A DNA stretch of 64,000 nt from the NCBI RefSeq assembly GCF_036320965.1, contig NC_092287.1:14077200-14141199 (forward strand), in the 5' to 3' direction. A program made the position numbers and the translations under genes. Shown here in pieces: positions 28,823 to 43,525 of this stretch (positions are counted from its first letter, which is position 1; each line of letters starts with the position of its first letter). The notes beneath the pieces are model-generated. The model saw only the letters and a program-made list of their open reading frames with translations. It did not search any database and was not told where the DNA came from. Origin of the DNA: Panulirus ornatus (taxonomy: Eukaryota > Arthropoda > Malacostraca > Decapoda > Palinuridae).

Positions 28823-29973
28823 GAGCGTTATTGGATTAGGTGTCAATTGATAGGCGCGCGAAAGAGAGACTTTTGGAGATTAATGTGCTGAGTGGTGCAA
28901 CTGGAGGGGTGTCTGATTATTATCTTGTTGAGGCGAAGGTGAAGAATTGTAGATATTTTCTGAAAAGAATAAGGAATGTTGGGGTGAAGAGAGTGCTGAG
29001 AGTAAGTGAGCTTTTAAAGGTGACTTGTGTGATGAAGTACCAGGAGAGACTGAGTACACAATGAAAAAAGGTGAGGACAAAAGACGTAAGGGGTGTGGGG
29101 GAGGAATGGGATGTATTTAGTAAAGCGTTGATGGCTTACGCAAAAGATGCTTGTGGCATGAGAAGCTTCCGAGGTGGGAAGATTAGAAAGGGTAGTGAGT
29201 GGTGGGATGAAGAAGTAAGATTGTTAGTGAAAGAGAAGAGAGAGGTATTTGGACGATTTTTGCTAGGAAATAATGCAAATGACTGCGAGATATATAAAAG
29301 AAAGAGGCAGGAGGTCAAGAGAAAGGTGCAAGAGGCGAAAAAGAGGGCAAATGAGAGTTGGGGGGGAGAGAGTATCATTAGATTTTAGGAGAATAAAAAG
29401 ATGTTTTGGAAGGAGGTAAATAAAGTGCGTAAGAAGAGGGAACAAATGGGAACATCAGTGAAGGGGGCAAATGGGGAGGTGATAATAAGTAGTAGTGATA
29501 TGAGAAGGAGATGGAGTGAGTATTTGGAAAGTTGGTTGAAAGTGTTTGATGATAGAGTAGCAGATATAGGGTGTTTTGGTCGAGCTGGTGTGCAAAGTGA
29601 GAGGGTTAGGGAGAATGGTTTTGTAAACAGAGAAGAGGTAGTAAATGCTTTGTGGAAGATGAAAGCCGATAAGGCAGCGGGTTGGATGGTATTGCAGTGG
29701 AATTTATTTAAAAAGTGGGTAACTGTATTGTTGACTGGTTGGTAAGGTTATTTTATGTATGTATGACTCATGGTGAGGTGACTTAGGACTAGCGGAATGC
29801 TTGCATAGTGCCATTGTACAAAGGCAAAGGGGATAAGAGTGAGTGCTCAAATTACAGAGGAATAAGTTTGTTGAGTATTCCTGGGATATTATATGGGAGG
29901 GTATTGATATAGAGGGAGAAGGCATGTACAGAGCATCAGACTGGGGAAGAGCAGTGTGGTTTCAGAAGTGGTA
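28823..29973 (+). mobile_element. RTE-type LINE copy L13, endonuclease to RT start
   Basis: From 'SIDRRAKERLLEINVL' (endonuclease) through 'SDYYLV' (SDH mutated to SDY), the linker and RT up to 'EEQCGFRSG'. Stops and frameshifts are present. It is joined at 29972 to a second, overlapping stretch (L14). Confidence 0.8.
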
Positions 29974-32013
29974 GTCAAAGAGAAGAGAGAGGCATTTGGG
30001 CTATTTTTCCAGAGATATAATACAAATGTCTGGGAGATGTATAAAAGAAAGAGGCAGGAGGTCAAGAGAGAGGTGCAAGAGGCAAAGAAGAGGGCAAATG
30101 AGAGTTGCGGAGAGTATCATTAAATTTTAGGGGAATTAAAGGATGTTTTCGAAGGAGGTAAATAAAGTGCGGAAGAAGAGGGAACAAAAGGGAACATGGA
30201 GTGAGTATTTTAAAGGTTTCATGAATGTGTTTGATAATAGAGTCGCAGATATAGGGTGTTTTGCTCGAGGTGGTTTGCAAAGTGAGAGGGTTAGGGAGAA
30301 TGATTTGGTCAACAGAGAAGAGGTAGTAAAAGCTTTGCGGAAGATGAAAGCCGGCAAGGCAGTGGGTTGGATGGTATTGCAGTGGAATTTATTAAAAAAG
30401 TGGGTGACTATATTGTTGACTGGTTGGTAAGGTTATTTAATGTATGTATGACTCATGGTGAGGTGCCTGAGGACTGTCAGAATGTTTGCATAGTGCCATT
30501 GTACAAAGGCAAAGAGGATAAGCGTGATTGCTCAAATTACACAAGTATAAGTTTGTTGAGTATTCCTGGTAAATTATATGGGAGGGTATTGATTTAGAGG
30601 GAGAAGGCATGTACAGAGCAGGAGATTGGGGAAGAGCAGTGTGGTTTCAGAAGTGGTAGAGGATGTGTGGATCAGGTGTTTGCGTTGAAGAATGTATGTG
30701 AGAAATACTTAGAAAAGCGAATGGATTTGTAATTAGCATTTATGGATCTGGGGAAGGCAAAAGATTGAGTTGATAATGATGCTCTGTGGAAGGTATTAAG
30801 AATATATGGTGTGGGAGGAAAGTTGTTAGAAGCAGTGAAAAGTTTTTATCGAGGATGTAAGGCATGTGTACGTGTAGGAAGAGAGGAAAGTGATTGGTTC
30901 TCAGTGAATGTTTGTTTGCGGCAGGGGTGCGTGATGTCTCCATGGTTGTTTAATTTGTTTATGAATAGGGTTGTAAGGGAGGTGAATGCAAGAGTTTTGG
31001 AAAGATGGGCAAATATGCAGTCTGTTATGGATGAGAGAGCTTGGGAAATGAGTCAATTGTTGTTCGCTGATGATACAACGCTGGTGGCTGATTCGGGTGA
31101 GAAACTGCAGAAGCTGGTGACTGAGTTTAGTAAAGTGTGTGAAAGAAGAAAGCTGGGAGTAAATGTGAATAAGCGCAAGGTTATCAGGTACATTAGGGTT
31201 AAGGGACAAGTCAATTGGGAGGTGAGTTTGAATGGAGAAAAACTGGAGGAAATGCAGTTTTTTAGATATCTGGGAGTGGATTTGGCAGCGGATGGAACCA
31301 TGGAAGCGAAAGTGAATCATAGGGTGGGGGAGGGGGCGAAAGTTCTGGGAGCGGTGAAAAATGTGTGGAATTCGAGAACATTATCTTGTTTGAGGAAATA
31401 GTGGTTCCAACAATGTTATATGGTTGCGAGGCGTAGGTTATAGGTAGAGTTGTACGGAGGAGGCTGGATGTGCTGGAAATGAGATGTTTGAGGACAATAT
31501 GTGGTATGAGGTGGTTTGATCGAGTAAGTAGTGAAAGGGTAAGAGATATGTGTGGTAATAAAAAGAGTGTGGTTGAGAGAGCAGAAGAGAGTGTTTTGAA
31601 ATGGTTTGGTCACATGGAGAGAATGACTGTGGAAAGATTGACAAGAGAATATATGTGTCAGAGGTGGAGGGAACGAGGAGAAGTGGGAGACCAAATTAGA
31701 GGTGGAAAGATGGAGTGAAAAAGATTTTGAATGATCGGGGCCTGAACATGCAGGAGGTTGAAAGTCATGCAAGGAATAGAGTGAATTGGAACGATGTGGT
31801 TTACCGGGGTCGACGTGCTGTCAATGGATTGAACCAGGGCATATGAAGCGTCTGGGGTAAGCCATGGAAAGTTTTGTGGAGCCTGGATGTCGAAAGGGAG
31901 CTGTGGTTTCGCTGCATTGTACAGGACAGCTTGAGACTTACTGTGAACCAATGAGGCCTTTGTTGTCTTTTCCTAGGGCTACCTTGCGCATATGTGGGGG
32001 GAGGGGGTTTTTC

Positions 32014-32018
<5 letters not shown>
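29974..32018 (+). mobile_element. RTE-type LINE copy L14, linker to 3' UTR
   Basis: It restarts at the linker 'KEKREAFGLFF' and goes through RT ('FADDTTLVADSGEKL', 31074) and the C-terminus to a 3' UTR cut off at about 32018 by (TA)n. It repeats about 700 bp of L13. Both carry the same derived changes (TTGGATGG for TTGGGATGG; TAGAGGGAGAAGG for GAGAGGGTGAAGG), so L13 and L14 are closely related or parts of one duplicated element. Confidence 0.8.

Positions 32019-32058
<40 letters not shown>
32019..32058. repeat. (TA)n microsatellite
   Basis: TA array between the LINE L14 3' UTR and the left inverted repeat of the 649-bp unit. Confidence 0.95.
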
Positions 32059-32063
<5 letters not shown>

Positions 32064-32706
32064 TCCAGGTGTAACCACACACAGACAGAGTCCAGCAACA
32101 ACTGGAATTTACATATCAATATTCATACAGCCATCCCCTGTATAATGACAACTCACAAAGTGAAATTTCACATTTGCAACAGATTAGGATAAGGAACAAA
32201 ATTTGTATGATGTTCTGTGTCCCCTTGTACTAGTTGTGAGAGATTAGAAAAAATACAGTTGTATACTTTTTTATTTTTCAATGTCTGAAACATTTTTCCC
32301 AGTAACGCTTTTCATGCTATAAACATCAATCCACTTTTACATAGCAGGGTGCTATTAATGTCAACCTACAAACTTAATTTCCCACGACAAGTTGAAATCT
32401 GTGCACAATGTAGGCTTTGTTGGCTAGGCTAAGATGGCAACCCTATTGAAGCTGCCTGAAGGCTCTAGCAACCTGCTAGTGACAACGTTGGACAGGCATG
32501 CACCTTTCCTAGGGCTATGGTAGAAACAACTGCCAATAACTTTCAATGGTAGATGATTTGCCCTTTTTAAAGGGTATCATATATTTTTAAAGAGACTCCT
32601 GGCATTCTTCTGAATCTGTCATACTTTTAAAGAGACTCCTGGCATTCTTCTGAATCTGTCATACTTTTAAAGGAATGCTCTGTGTGTGGTTACACCTGGA
32701 GCAAAA
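32058..32706. mobile_element. Unit with perfect 28-bp terminal inverted repeats (MITE-like)
   Basis: The left end TTTTGCTCCAGGTGTAACCA + CACACAGA (32058-32085) is the exact reverse complement of the right end at 32679-32706. The 649-bp interior has no ORF of note, which suggests a non-autonomous DNA transposon. A 40-bp direct duplication (32585-32624 and 32625-32664) lies inside. I see no clear target-site duplication: the left flank is (TA)n and the right flank is AGTCACC. Confidence 0.6.
32585..32664. repeat. 40-bp tandem duplication
   Basis: Two identical 40-bp copies beginning TTTTAAAGAGACTCCTGGCA and ending TCATAC. The identity indicates a recent local duplication. Confidence 0.9.
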
Positions 32707-33097
32707 AGTCACCTTCAGCGATGTTGCATCATCATCAGTGGACAAAAAGAGAACAATCTTGTTGAAGAACTTCTTGTTCCAAAGGAGTCCATCCTTTACC
32801 TGCTACTGATTGTAGCACAGCCTTGAAGCTGCAGGAACTCAATAAAAAGGGTCCTGGGGTTATGTGATAAAATCTTGTAAATTCCTTGTATATATTGAAA
32901 GAAATTTCTTTACTTGACTTGTGAGGGCTATTGATGGGATAACATATTGCTGTGTTTTATTGTAGTCAAAAGGAAACCATTCTAGATATTGTAAAACAAG
33001 CTGAATCTGAGTCATACTGGTGCCAGAAGCAGTATGGTTAGAAAAACACTTAAAAAAATCAGACTGATTAACAAAAAAAATGAGGGAAAGATATTGG
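32707..33097. other. Unassigned stretch
   Basis: No recognised gene. A short open segment 'KETILDIVKQAESESYWCQ' (near 32970-33030) hints at a decayed transposon ORF, but I cannot name the family. Confidence 0.35.
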
Positions 33098-33786
<689 letters not shown>

Positions 33787-35577
33787 TCAAGAGACTATGG
33801 TTTAAGTTTTGTATGTTCTAACAGAGAAGCCAGCTGTGTTGATGTCACAAAGTCTTTTTGTAATTTAGAAAAATACAGTAATTTAAGTAATGATGTAATT
33901 GATATTTGCAAGGGTTTAGTGTATGCCAGTTTGTCAAAACCAGTGGTAGCTAATTGCCCTAAAAGATTCATAAGAGCTATTAACACCTCAAAAAAAGACA
34001 AGAATATACATATTACTAAAGCAGATAAGTCTAACACTGTTGTGATTTTAGACAAAAGTAACTATTTATCTAAAATGAATGAAATTCTAAATGACAACAC
34101 AACATATTCTAAACTTAGTAAAGATCCCTTAGAAGCAGTTACTTCTCACTTCAATAAAGAAATGAAGTTGTTGTTGAAAGGTAGCATTTCTCTTATCAAA
34201 AGTTTGTCATCTTTGTCCCCTTCATTGCCCTATCTGTATGGACTTATCAAAACACATAAACAAAATTTTCCAGCAAGACCTATAGTGAGTTCAGTAGGCT
34301 CCATCACATATAAATTATCAAAATGGATAGTTTCCTTACTAAGCCCTTTAGTGGGTAAGGTATCAAATTGTAATATCATGAACAATGCAGATTTAGTCAA
34401 TAAGCTAAACAATATCAATATTAATTTTGATTTCAAACTAGTTAGCTTTGATGTTTCCTCACTTTTCACTAAAGTTCCAGTTGATGACCTTTTAGAATAT
34501 GTATTTGATGTCTTGGATGATATTCATTTACCTGTTTCAAAGTCTAATTTCATTGAACTGATAAAATTGTGTATAAAAGACTGTGTATTTCAATTTAATG
34601 GAGATCATTATGCTCAAAAATTTGGTATGGCAATGGGTAACCCTCTTTCACCTGTACTAAGTAATCTTTATATGGAATTTTTTGAAACAAAATTACTAAA
34701 GGATATCTTACCGTCTAATGCAATTTGGTTCAGGTATGTAGATGAAGTTCTTTGTGTTTGGCCAAAAAATGAAAATTTACAAACATTTCTCCCCTTACTT
34801 AACAATTTAGTACCTTCCATCAAATTTACTGTAGAAAATGAAAATAATGGTTTGATACCATTTTTAGATTGAATGATCCATAGACAAGGAAACAAGTTTA
34901 AGTTTAGCATATACAGAAAACCCACCAATGTATGCTCATATATCCATTATTACTCATCTCAACATGACAGAGTTAAATTATCATCATTTCAATCTATGTT
35001 CCTAAGGGCATTACGTATTTGCTGTCCAGAGTTTATTGATGATGAGTTGGAGAAGATATATTCTATTGGATCCAAGTTATAGTACCCTAGATCTTTCATT
35101 GCTAAATCCCTTAAGTTAGCAAAGAAATCATTTTATACAGTTGAGCCCAAACCTCCCATTGACACCAAGAATCTTTTAGTTCTCCCTTTTAATAATAATT
35201 TCACTTTGCTTCTTAATATCTTAATCAGGAATTCACCAGAAAATTCTCTTGGTTGCATCTGTAAAGTTCCTTGTGGAAACTGTGATAAATTCTATGTTGG
35301 TCAGACTGGTAAGGATCTTTCTGTTAGACTTAAGCAACATATGTATAGTATAAGAACAGGACAAGAATCAAATGCCTTGTTTAGTCATGTTAAAAACTAT
35401 GATGATTGTATTGACTGGAGTAATGTCATCTCAGTTGTTAACTCTATTACCAAGAGAAATATCATTAAATCTTCTATCATTAAATACACAAAGAATTATA
35501 ATCTCAATATTAGTGATGGTCTGTGCAAATTAGATAACTTTATTGTTGATAAGCTTTGTAAAATGATAAGTTTATGA
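33787..35577 (+). pseudogene. Penelope-like ORF: reverse transcriptase and GIY-YIG endonuclease
   Basis: One reading frame with two nonsense codons, TGA at 34870-34872 (after 'GLIPFLD') and TAG at 35080-35082 (after 'SIGSKL'), and no frameshift. In order: 'ITKADKSNTVVILDKSNYLS' (finger), 'GLIKTHKQNFPARPIVSSVG', RT motif A 'VSFDVSSLFTKVPVDDL', 'GMAMGNPLSPVLSNLYMEF' (motif B), motif C 'FRYVDEVLCVW', and after the linker the CxxxCxxC-type 'CKVPCGNCDKFYVGQTG' with 'RLKQH', the GIY-YIG signature. Motif C reads YVDE where YVDD is usual, so the second catalytic Asp is replaced by Glu. The copy is inactive by stops and by the 5' inversion. Confidence 0.87.
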
Positions 35578-35679
35578 ACGCTCGTTGTATGTTTTTGACA
35601 ATCACATGTTTACCAAATGGCGTCCTAGCTTCGTCTCTTCGATGTATATCAACTGACTGTTATATTTCTCTTTTGTGTC

Positions 35680-35720
35680 TCCCCTGATGATGTGATTATT
35701 ACACGAAAGTGCACTTGGGA
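35680..35720 (+). ncRNA. Hammerhead-ribozyme-like motif in the Penelope 3' region
   Basis: The core CTGATGA (35684-35690) and GAAA (35705-35708) are at the expected places. Stem I: TCCC (35680-35683) pairs with GGGA (35717-35720). Stem III is minimal: AGT (35708-35710) with ACT (35713-35715) and a 2-nt loop. The predicted cleavage site follows T716 (35716). Stem II is weaker: GTG (35692-35694) with CAC (35702-35704) and one unpaired T at 35691. Type I hammerheads with very short stem III are known in Penelope-like elements. The structure was drawn by hand and not folded. Confidence 0.7.
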
Positions 35721-35754
35721 ACTTTTCGTGTTTCATTTTCCCCGTGGACTCATA

Positions 35755-35905
<151 letters not shown>

Positions 35906-36209
35906 TACCTACTTTTTTATCTTGAAAAATTGATATCTTTTGTGCATTATCCCTTAATGAAATGCCATTATGATTTCTCTGTTTTACACGAGATTCGTTG
36001 GGCCGTTCTACTTTTCTCCAATCCTACGTTGTTCTCATCGTCAATGTATCGCTGGCATCTTCATAAGTAGCAGCAGGTCTCCTACACTAGGGTGACCCCG
36101 ACATATACTCGCAGTGCACCAAAGATGGCATAAAGAATTTCCGTGTAGACTGCCCTCTACTCACCTCTCAGTCTCACCGTTGATTAAGGGACGATTGAGG
36201 AATTATACT
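35906..36209. other. Stretch with no recognised feature
   Basis: Non-coding. No repeat family or motif identified. Confidence 0.45.
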
Positions 36210-36310
36210 ACCCACATATCTCATGCTTGTCGTAAAAGGCGACTAAGAAAAGGTATGGAACGGAGAGATGGACATTCTCTTCTGTATCATTACCAAAAAG
36301 AAGGGAAAGA
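36210..36310 (+). mobile_element. Old LD-SINE-like or LINE 5'-UTR-like remnant
   Basis: CTACCCACATATCTCATGCT, GTCGTAAAAGGCGACTAAGA and AAAGGTATGGAACGGAG resemble the LD-SINE and LINE 5' region (CCCACGTATTCCCTGCGTGT, GTCGTAGAAGGCGACTAAAA). The conserved tail is not seen, so it may be a LINE 5' UTR fragment or a diverged LD-SINE. Confidence 0.45.
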
Positions 36311-37694
36311 GAAAAATAGATCGCTTAAGGTCTACGTCCAGGCCATTATACTCAAACGTCATACCACATTTTAGAGTCGTACCGTCGCGTCGTGCTTAAG
36401 GATTGTACTACCGTGTTCGTGGGTCGTGCTCAAAGGGTTGTACTGTTGTTTTTAAGGGGTTAAACACCTGCGCTGCCAGAAGGCCCTCAGAAGACCCCCA
36501 GACCAAGTGTATGAGGCAGTGGGTCTAATAAACACTACCACCTAAGCTCGTGCATCTGGGAGTCGCATTACTCACGATAATGACATACCCCCTGACGTGC
36601 CTCCAGATTGCCTTATACTAACGCCTGGTCCACCTTGATCGTTTTTTGGTGGAAACGAAGTTCTATTCGTTTCCCCCAGGCAAGTTATAATCTAACCAAA
36701 GAAAACGTACTAGATATTTGCAAAATGCCCAGAATGGTTTGGACGAACGTTTTGTAGTGTTATAGACTGAGTTGAGACGACGAAGGAAATGCATCTGTCT
36801 CATCGTCTTCGAAACGATGGTAGGATATCATCAGCCCTTTAAATGAGCAGTTCCTGAATTCATATTCTTTACCATTAATTACTGGATTATTAACATTTGA
36901 ATTCATCATATTCAGTCCTGACATTATTTCATTTTAACGTTAAACTCCTCCAAATTCTGCAGCGCTTATCTGGCATCTCCAGTCTATCGCCTTCTGACTG
37001 TTGTATTCCTTTGCTTTTCTGACTCTCTTTCTTCATCTCATCTGGTGGACACTCCACTGATTTCTGTCTTATCAATAAATCTTTTCGCTTTCCTAAATAC
37101 CTACTTGCTAGATGAATCCAAGTCAAATTATACAAACGGACTTCTGTATCTACAAGGGCATAATAGACACATCACCTCATTTCATTATCGACCATCAAAC
37201 ACTTTATATGTGACGACATCAAATCTACGGCCTCTACTGAGGAGTGGGTTAATGATAGAGCCAATGTCAGATCACCAAATTTACCCCTGAGATAGTAACA
37301 TGTACACATCATCCCAGGCATGTCCTCCCGTCACAAAGTATACCATGTTCCTTTCACTCGAACATAAGTAAAAGTTAGCTCTTGCAGAAATAACTTCTGA
37401 CATACTGAAGAGAAGCCTACAAATGCTCTAGCCTACTGAAGATGGTCGACGAAGGTTTCCACTAACCCCCCATCACAGCTGGTGTCATCAATCCCTGGCC
37501 ACACTGCCCCTTCCCTTTCATCAGCAACTGTGGGTGGGTGTTGCCCTCATTTGATGTGGCAAATCGCCGAACGTCTCCCTTCATCTAGATATCCATGGAT
37601 GATAATTCACTCATTTCCCATCGGTCTAACATTATTCCTTTTGTAACGTTAGTTGAAATGGCAGGGGCAATTAAATGCCCTCACAAGGGTATCT
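36311..37694. other. Stretch with no recognised gene
   Basis: No ORF with family motifs. Around 36370-36460 there is a degenerate repeat-like stretch (TCGTGCTTAAGGATTGTACT, TCGTGCTCAAAGGGTTGTAC). Confidence 0.45.
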
Positions 37695-37905
37695 CATATG
37701 TGTACGAATGTGACCGTTTTTGTCCGTCTTCCTGGCGCTACCTTGGTAAAGCAGGGGGTAGCGACGTTATTTCTGTGTGGCGGAGTAGACACAGCAATAG
37801 ATAAAGGCAAGTATGAAAATGTACATGTGTATATAGGTATGTATCTGAATATGTTTATGTATATGTATGCATATGTTGATAAGTATATGCATGTACATGT
37901 GCGTG
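37695..37905 (+). mobile_element. Diverged LINE 3' UTR fragment
   Basis: GTCCGTCTTCCTGGCGCTAC and GCGACG...GTGTGGCGGAG...ATAAAGGCAAGTATGAAAAT follow the order of the long-form LINE 3' UTR (tail-like module, then ATAAAGGCAGACAGTATGAA) with many differences. It belongs to an older subfamily, like the copy at 40497-40830. Confidence 0.6.
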
Positions 37906-39025
37906 TGTATATATATATATTTTTTTTTTTTTTTATACTTTGTCGCTGTCTCCCGCGTTTGCGAGGTAGCGCAAGGAAACAGACGAAAGAAATGGCCCAA
38001 CCCCCCCCATACACATGTATATACATACGTCCACACACACAAATATACATACCTACACAGCTTTCCATGGTTTACCCCAGACGCTTCACATGCCTTGATT
38101 CAATCCACTGACAGCACGTCAACCCCGGTATACCACATCGCTCCAATTCACTCTATTCCTTGCCCTCCTTTCACCCTCCTGCATGTTCAGGCCCCGATCA
38201 CACAAAATCTTTTTCACTCCATCTTTCCACCTCCAATTTGGTCTCCCTCTTCTCCTTGCTCCCTCCACCTCCGACACATATATCCTCTTGGTCAATCTTT
38301 CCTCACTCATCCTCTCCATGTGCCCAAACCACTTCAAAACACCCTCTTCTGCTCTCTCAACCACGCTCTTTTTATTTCCACACATCTCTCTTACCCTTAC
38401 GTTACTCACTCGATCAAACCACCTCACACCACACATTGTCCTCAAACATCTCATTTCCAGCACATCCATCCTCCTGCGCACAACTCTATCCATAGCCCAC
38501 GCCTCGCAACCATACAACATTGTTGGAACCACTATTCCTTCAAACATACCCATTTTTGCTTTCCGAGATAATGTTCTCGACTTCCACACATTCTTCAAGG
38601 CCCCCAGAATTTTCGCCCCCTCCCCCACCCTATGATCCACTTCCGCTTCCATGGTTCCATCCGCTGCCAGATCCACTCCCAGATATCTAAAACACTTCAC
38701 TTCCTCCAGTTTTTCTCCGTTCAAACTCACCTCCCAACTGACTTGACCCTCAACCCTACTGTACCTAATAACCTTGCTCTTATTCACATTTACTCTTAAC
38801 TTTCTTCTTCCACACACTTTACCAAACTCAGTCACCAGCTTCTGCAGTTTTTCACATGAATCAGCCACCAGCGCTGTATCATCAGCGAACAACAACTGAC
38901 TCACTTCCCAAGCTCTCTCATCCCCAACAGACTTCATACTTGCCCCTCTTTCCAAAACTCTTGCATTTACCTCCCTAACAACCCCATCCATAAACAAATT
39001 AAACAACCATGGAGACATCACACAC
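37906..39025 (-). mobile_element. RTE-type LINE copy L15, 3' half
   Basis: Minus-strand copy with short-form 3' UTR (37930-38118). The ORF is open from 39025 to the early stop at 38119. It retains '[20 protein letters not shown]', FADD and the C-terminal domain without a lesion. Its truncated 5' end meets (TA)n. It is very similar to L9 and L2. Confidence 0.87.
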
Positions 39026-39026
39026 A

Positions 39027-39117
<91 letters not shown>
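39026..39117. repeat. (TA)n at a head-to-head junction
   Basis: About 90 bp of TA with CATA and GTA variants. L15 (minus) is on the left and LD-SINE copy J (plus) on the right. Confidence 0.95.
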
Positions 39118-40830
<1,713 letters not shown>

Positions 40831-40832
40831 TA

Positions 40833-40881
<49 letters not shown>

Positions 40882-40904
40882 TAATAATGATAATGATAGT
40901 AATG

Positions 40905-40959
<55 letters not shown>

Positions 40960-41035
40960 TAATAATGATAATAATAATAATAATAATGATAATAATTATG
41001 ATAATAATAATGATAATGATAATAATAGTATGATA
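40833..41035. repeat. (AAT)n microsatellite, LINE tail
   Basis: About 200 bp of AAT repeats with AATGAT variants. Confidence 0.95.
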
Positions 41036-41049
41036 ATATGTAATTTGTT

Positions 41050-42921
41050 TTCTATCTATTCTTTTTACCGATTCCCGGGTAGCGACGTAGCGCCAAGAAC
41101 AGACGAAGAAATTTTTAGTTGTTACGTATAATGCAGTTAAAACCAGAGCTTCTTATCCACAACCAGGCCCCACAGACCCTTCCATGGCTCCCCCGACCAC
41201 TTCATATGCCTTTGTTCACCTCACTGACAGCACGTCGTTCCATCTCTCCTCATCCCATCTCCTCAGTATACCACGTTGTTCCAGTTCGTTCTATCCTATG
41301 CACGCCTCTCACCCTTCTGCATGTTCAAAGCCTCTTTCAGTCCATCTTTCCGTCCTCTTTTCGGTCTCTTCCTCCCTTTTGCTATCTCCACTTCTGACTC
41401 ATATGTCCCTAGACAGTCTCTCTTTACTCATCTTCTCACGTAGAAATCACTTCAGCATAGCCTCGTTAACTCTCTCGGTCATACTCAGTTTACTTCCTTA
41501 TCTATCTCTTACTTCCTCATGCGAACATCCCTCCTCATGCCAGGAATTTTCTCATATATTAATTTTTTTCCATAGCACAGCCACCTTCCCCTTTTTTTCT
41601 TTTGTATTTAGGGTCTACGACTCGCACGCTTGCAACGCCGCTGGGATTACTATACCATCAAGCATTCCTGTTGTTTCCCACACAGACAGTGATCTATCTT
41701 CCACACACACCTATGTGCGCGCAGTACCTTTGAACCCTACTCACCCACCCGATGATTCACCTCAGCTCCAATAGGTCCACCATGTCCACTCCCAATTATT
41801 TGAAACACCACTACCTCCGTATTCTCTTTAATCCAACTCACACTAAAACCAGCTTATCTTTCCTTTCCTCTAAATTTAGCCTCATGATCTTGTTTTTATT
41901 CAAACTGACTTTCAACTTCTTCCTTTCAATTGCACCCCCAAAGTCAGACGCCAGCATCTGAAAAGTTCCTCTGTCGAGTCTGCCACCAATTAAGCGTCCT
42001 CCGCAAACTAAAACTAAAACAAACGTTTTCCTCATATGCAAATGTCTCTCTCTCTATAAGTTTTTCTCGCCCAAATTTTTCAAGACAAGCGTCTAGTCTG
42101 CACATACCCTACCGCCTCTGAAGCCACACTGCTCTTCCCCAGTTTGATACTATGTGCATCCCTCACTCAACTGTCTTATTCACCACTCCCCAATACATCA
42201 TACCAGGTACACTCAACAGACTTATACCTCTGTGATTCGAGCATTCACTTTTGTTCCCCTTCCATTTATATAATGGCTCTATACAGGCTTTTCAGCAGTC
42301 ATCAGGCGCCTCACCTTGAACCATACATACACTGAAAATCCTGACTAACCAGTCAACTGTAGGTCTGTCCGCTCAAGCCGCGTTACCACACTTCTTATGC
42401 AACTCTTGCGCAGCCTCTGGATTTTTCACCGAACCATTCGCCATGACTCTTGTTCTTTATACTTCTACGTCTCAAACACCCCACATTTGTTGCCTTGTTA
42501 TCTAACACATTCAACAATCCTTTAAAATACTCACTCCATCTTCACTTTACGTCTTCCTTACCTGTTACTACTTTCCTGTCTTCTTCCCTTCCTGATGCTT
42601 CCATGTGTTATTTTGTTTTCTTCATTTTGTTCACCTGCTTCCCAAACTTTTTTTTTATTCTCCCTGAAGTTTGCCGATACCCTCTCTCCCCATCTCTCAA
42701 CAGTACTCTTTTTCAGCTCCCCTGCAACATCCTCTTGACCTCCTGCTGCTTTTTCTTGTATATCCTCCTGACCTCCTATCGCTCTTTCTTGTATATTTCC
42801 CAATTACTCGCATTCCTTCCATGCAGGTAGCATCCATACACCTCTTTACTCTTCCACTCTCAGTTTTCTCATCCCACACTTCACTCGCTCATACCTTGGC
42901 TACTCCCCATGGTATCTCCGC
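41050..42921 (-). mobile_element. Older RTE-type LINE copy L17, RT region
   Basis: Reading the minus strand: tail remnant (GTAGCGACGTAGCGCCAAG region, 41080), C-terminal 'CRRDGIV...', RT segments (near 41950-42060) and the linker with 'GERVSANFRENKKKVWE' (42650) up to 'WDEKTESGRVKR' (42870). There are many stops and frameshifts, and identity to L2 is low. The left part may begin at the (AAT)n array. Confidence 0.65.
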
Positions 42922-42927
42922 ATGCGT

Positions 42928-43097
<170 letters not shown>

Positions 43098-43100
<3 letters not shown>

Positions 43101-43525
43101 ACCATTACATTTCTGTCATATAAACTTATAATTTTTTTAGTTCTACTCCCGAGTCTAACTTCTTGACTAATAACCTCAAAGAAATGCTCCAAGTTAACGT
43201 CTTCTGAGCTTCCTAGGAACTTATATAAAGTTATCATGTCTTCCCTTATCCTTCCCTTTACCCAGGGCTGCTAAAGGGTTTCCAACCTCACTCTTCACCC
43301 TGCTCGGGTGTAATCATTATATCTCATCTGTCACTCACATTCCACTGTAATATATTCATGGCCTCGTTGCAGAGGAGGCGTTAACACAGTTGTAGAAAAA
43401 AACGAAAATGTCATACGTTTTAGAGAAATATGTAGTTGAACCTGGCCAAATTCTGGCGTTAAAGCTAACCTTCTCTGTGTCTTCCGGAAGGGACTTACAT
43501 ATTGTAAACTCTTCCTCTGTTTTCC
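43098..43525. other. Stretch with no recognised feature
   Basis: Non-coding, no repeat family identified. Confidence 0.45.
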
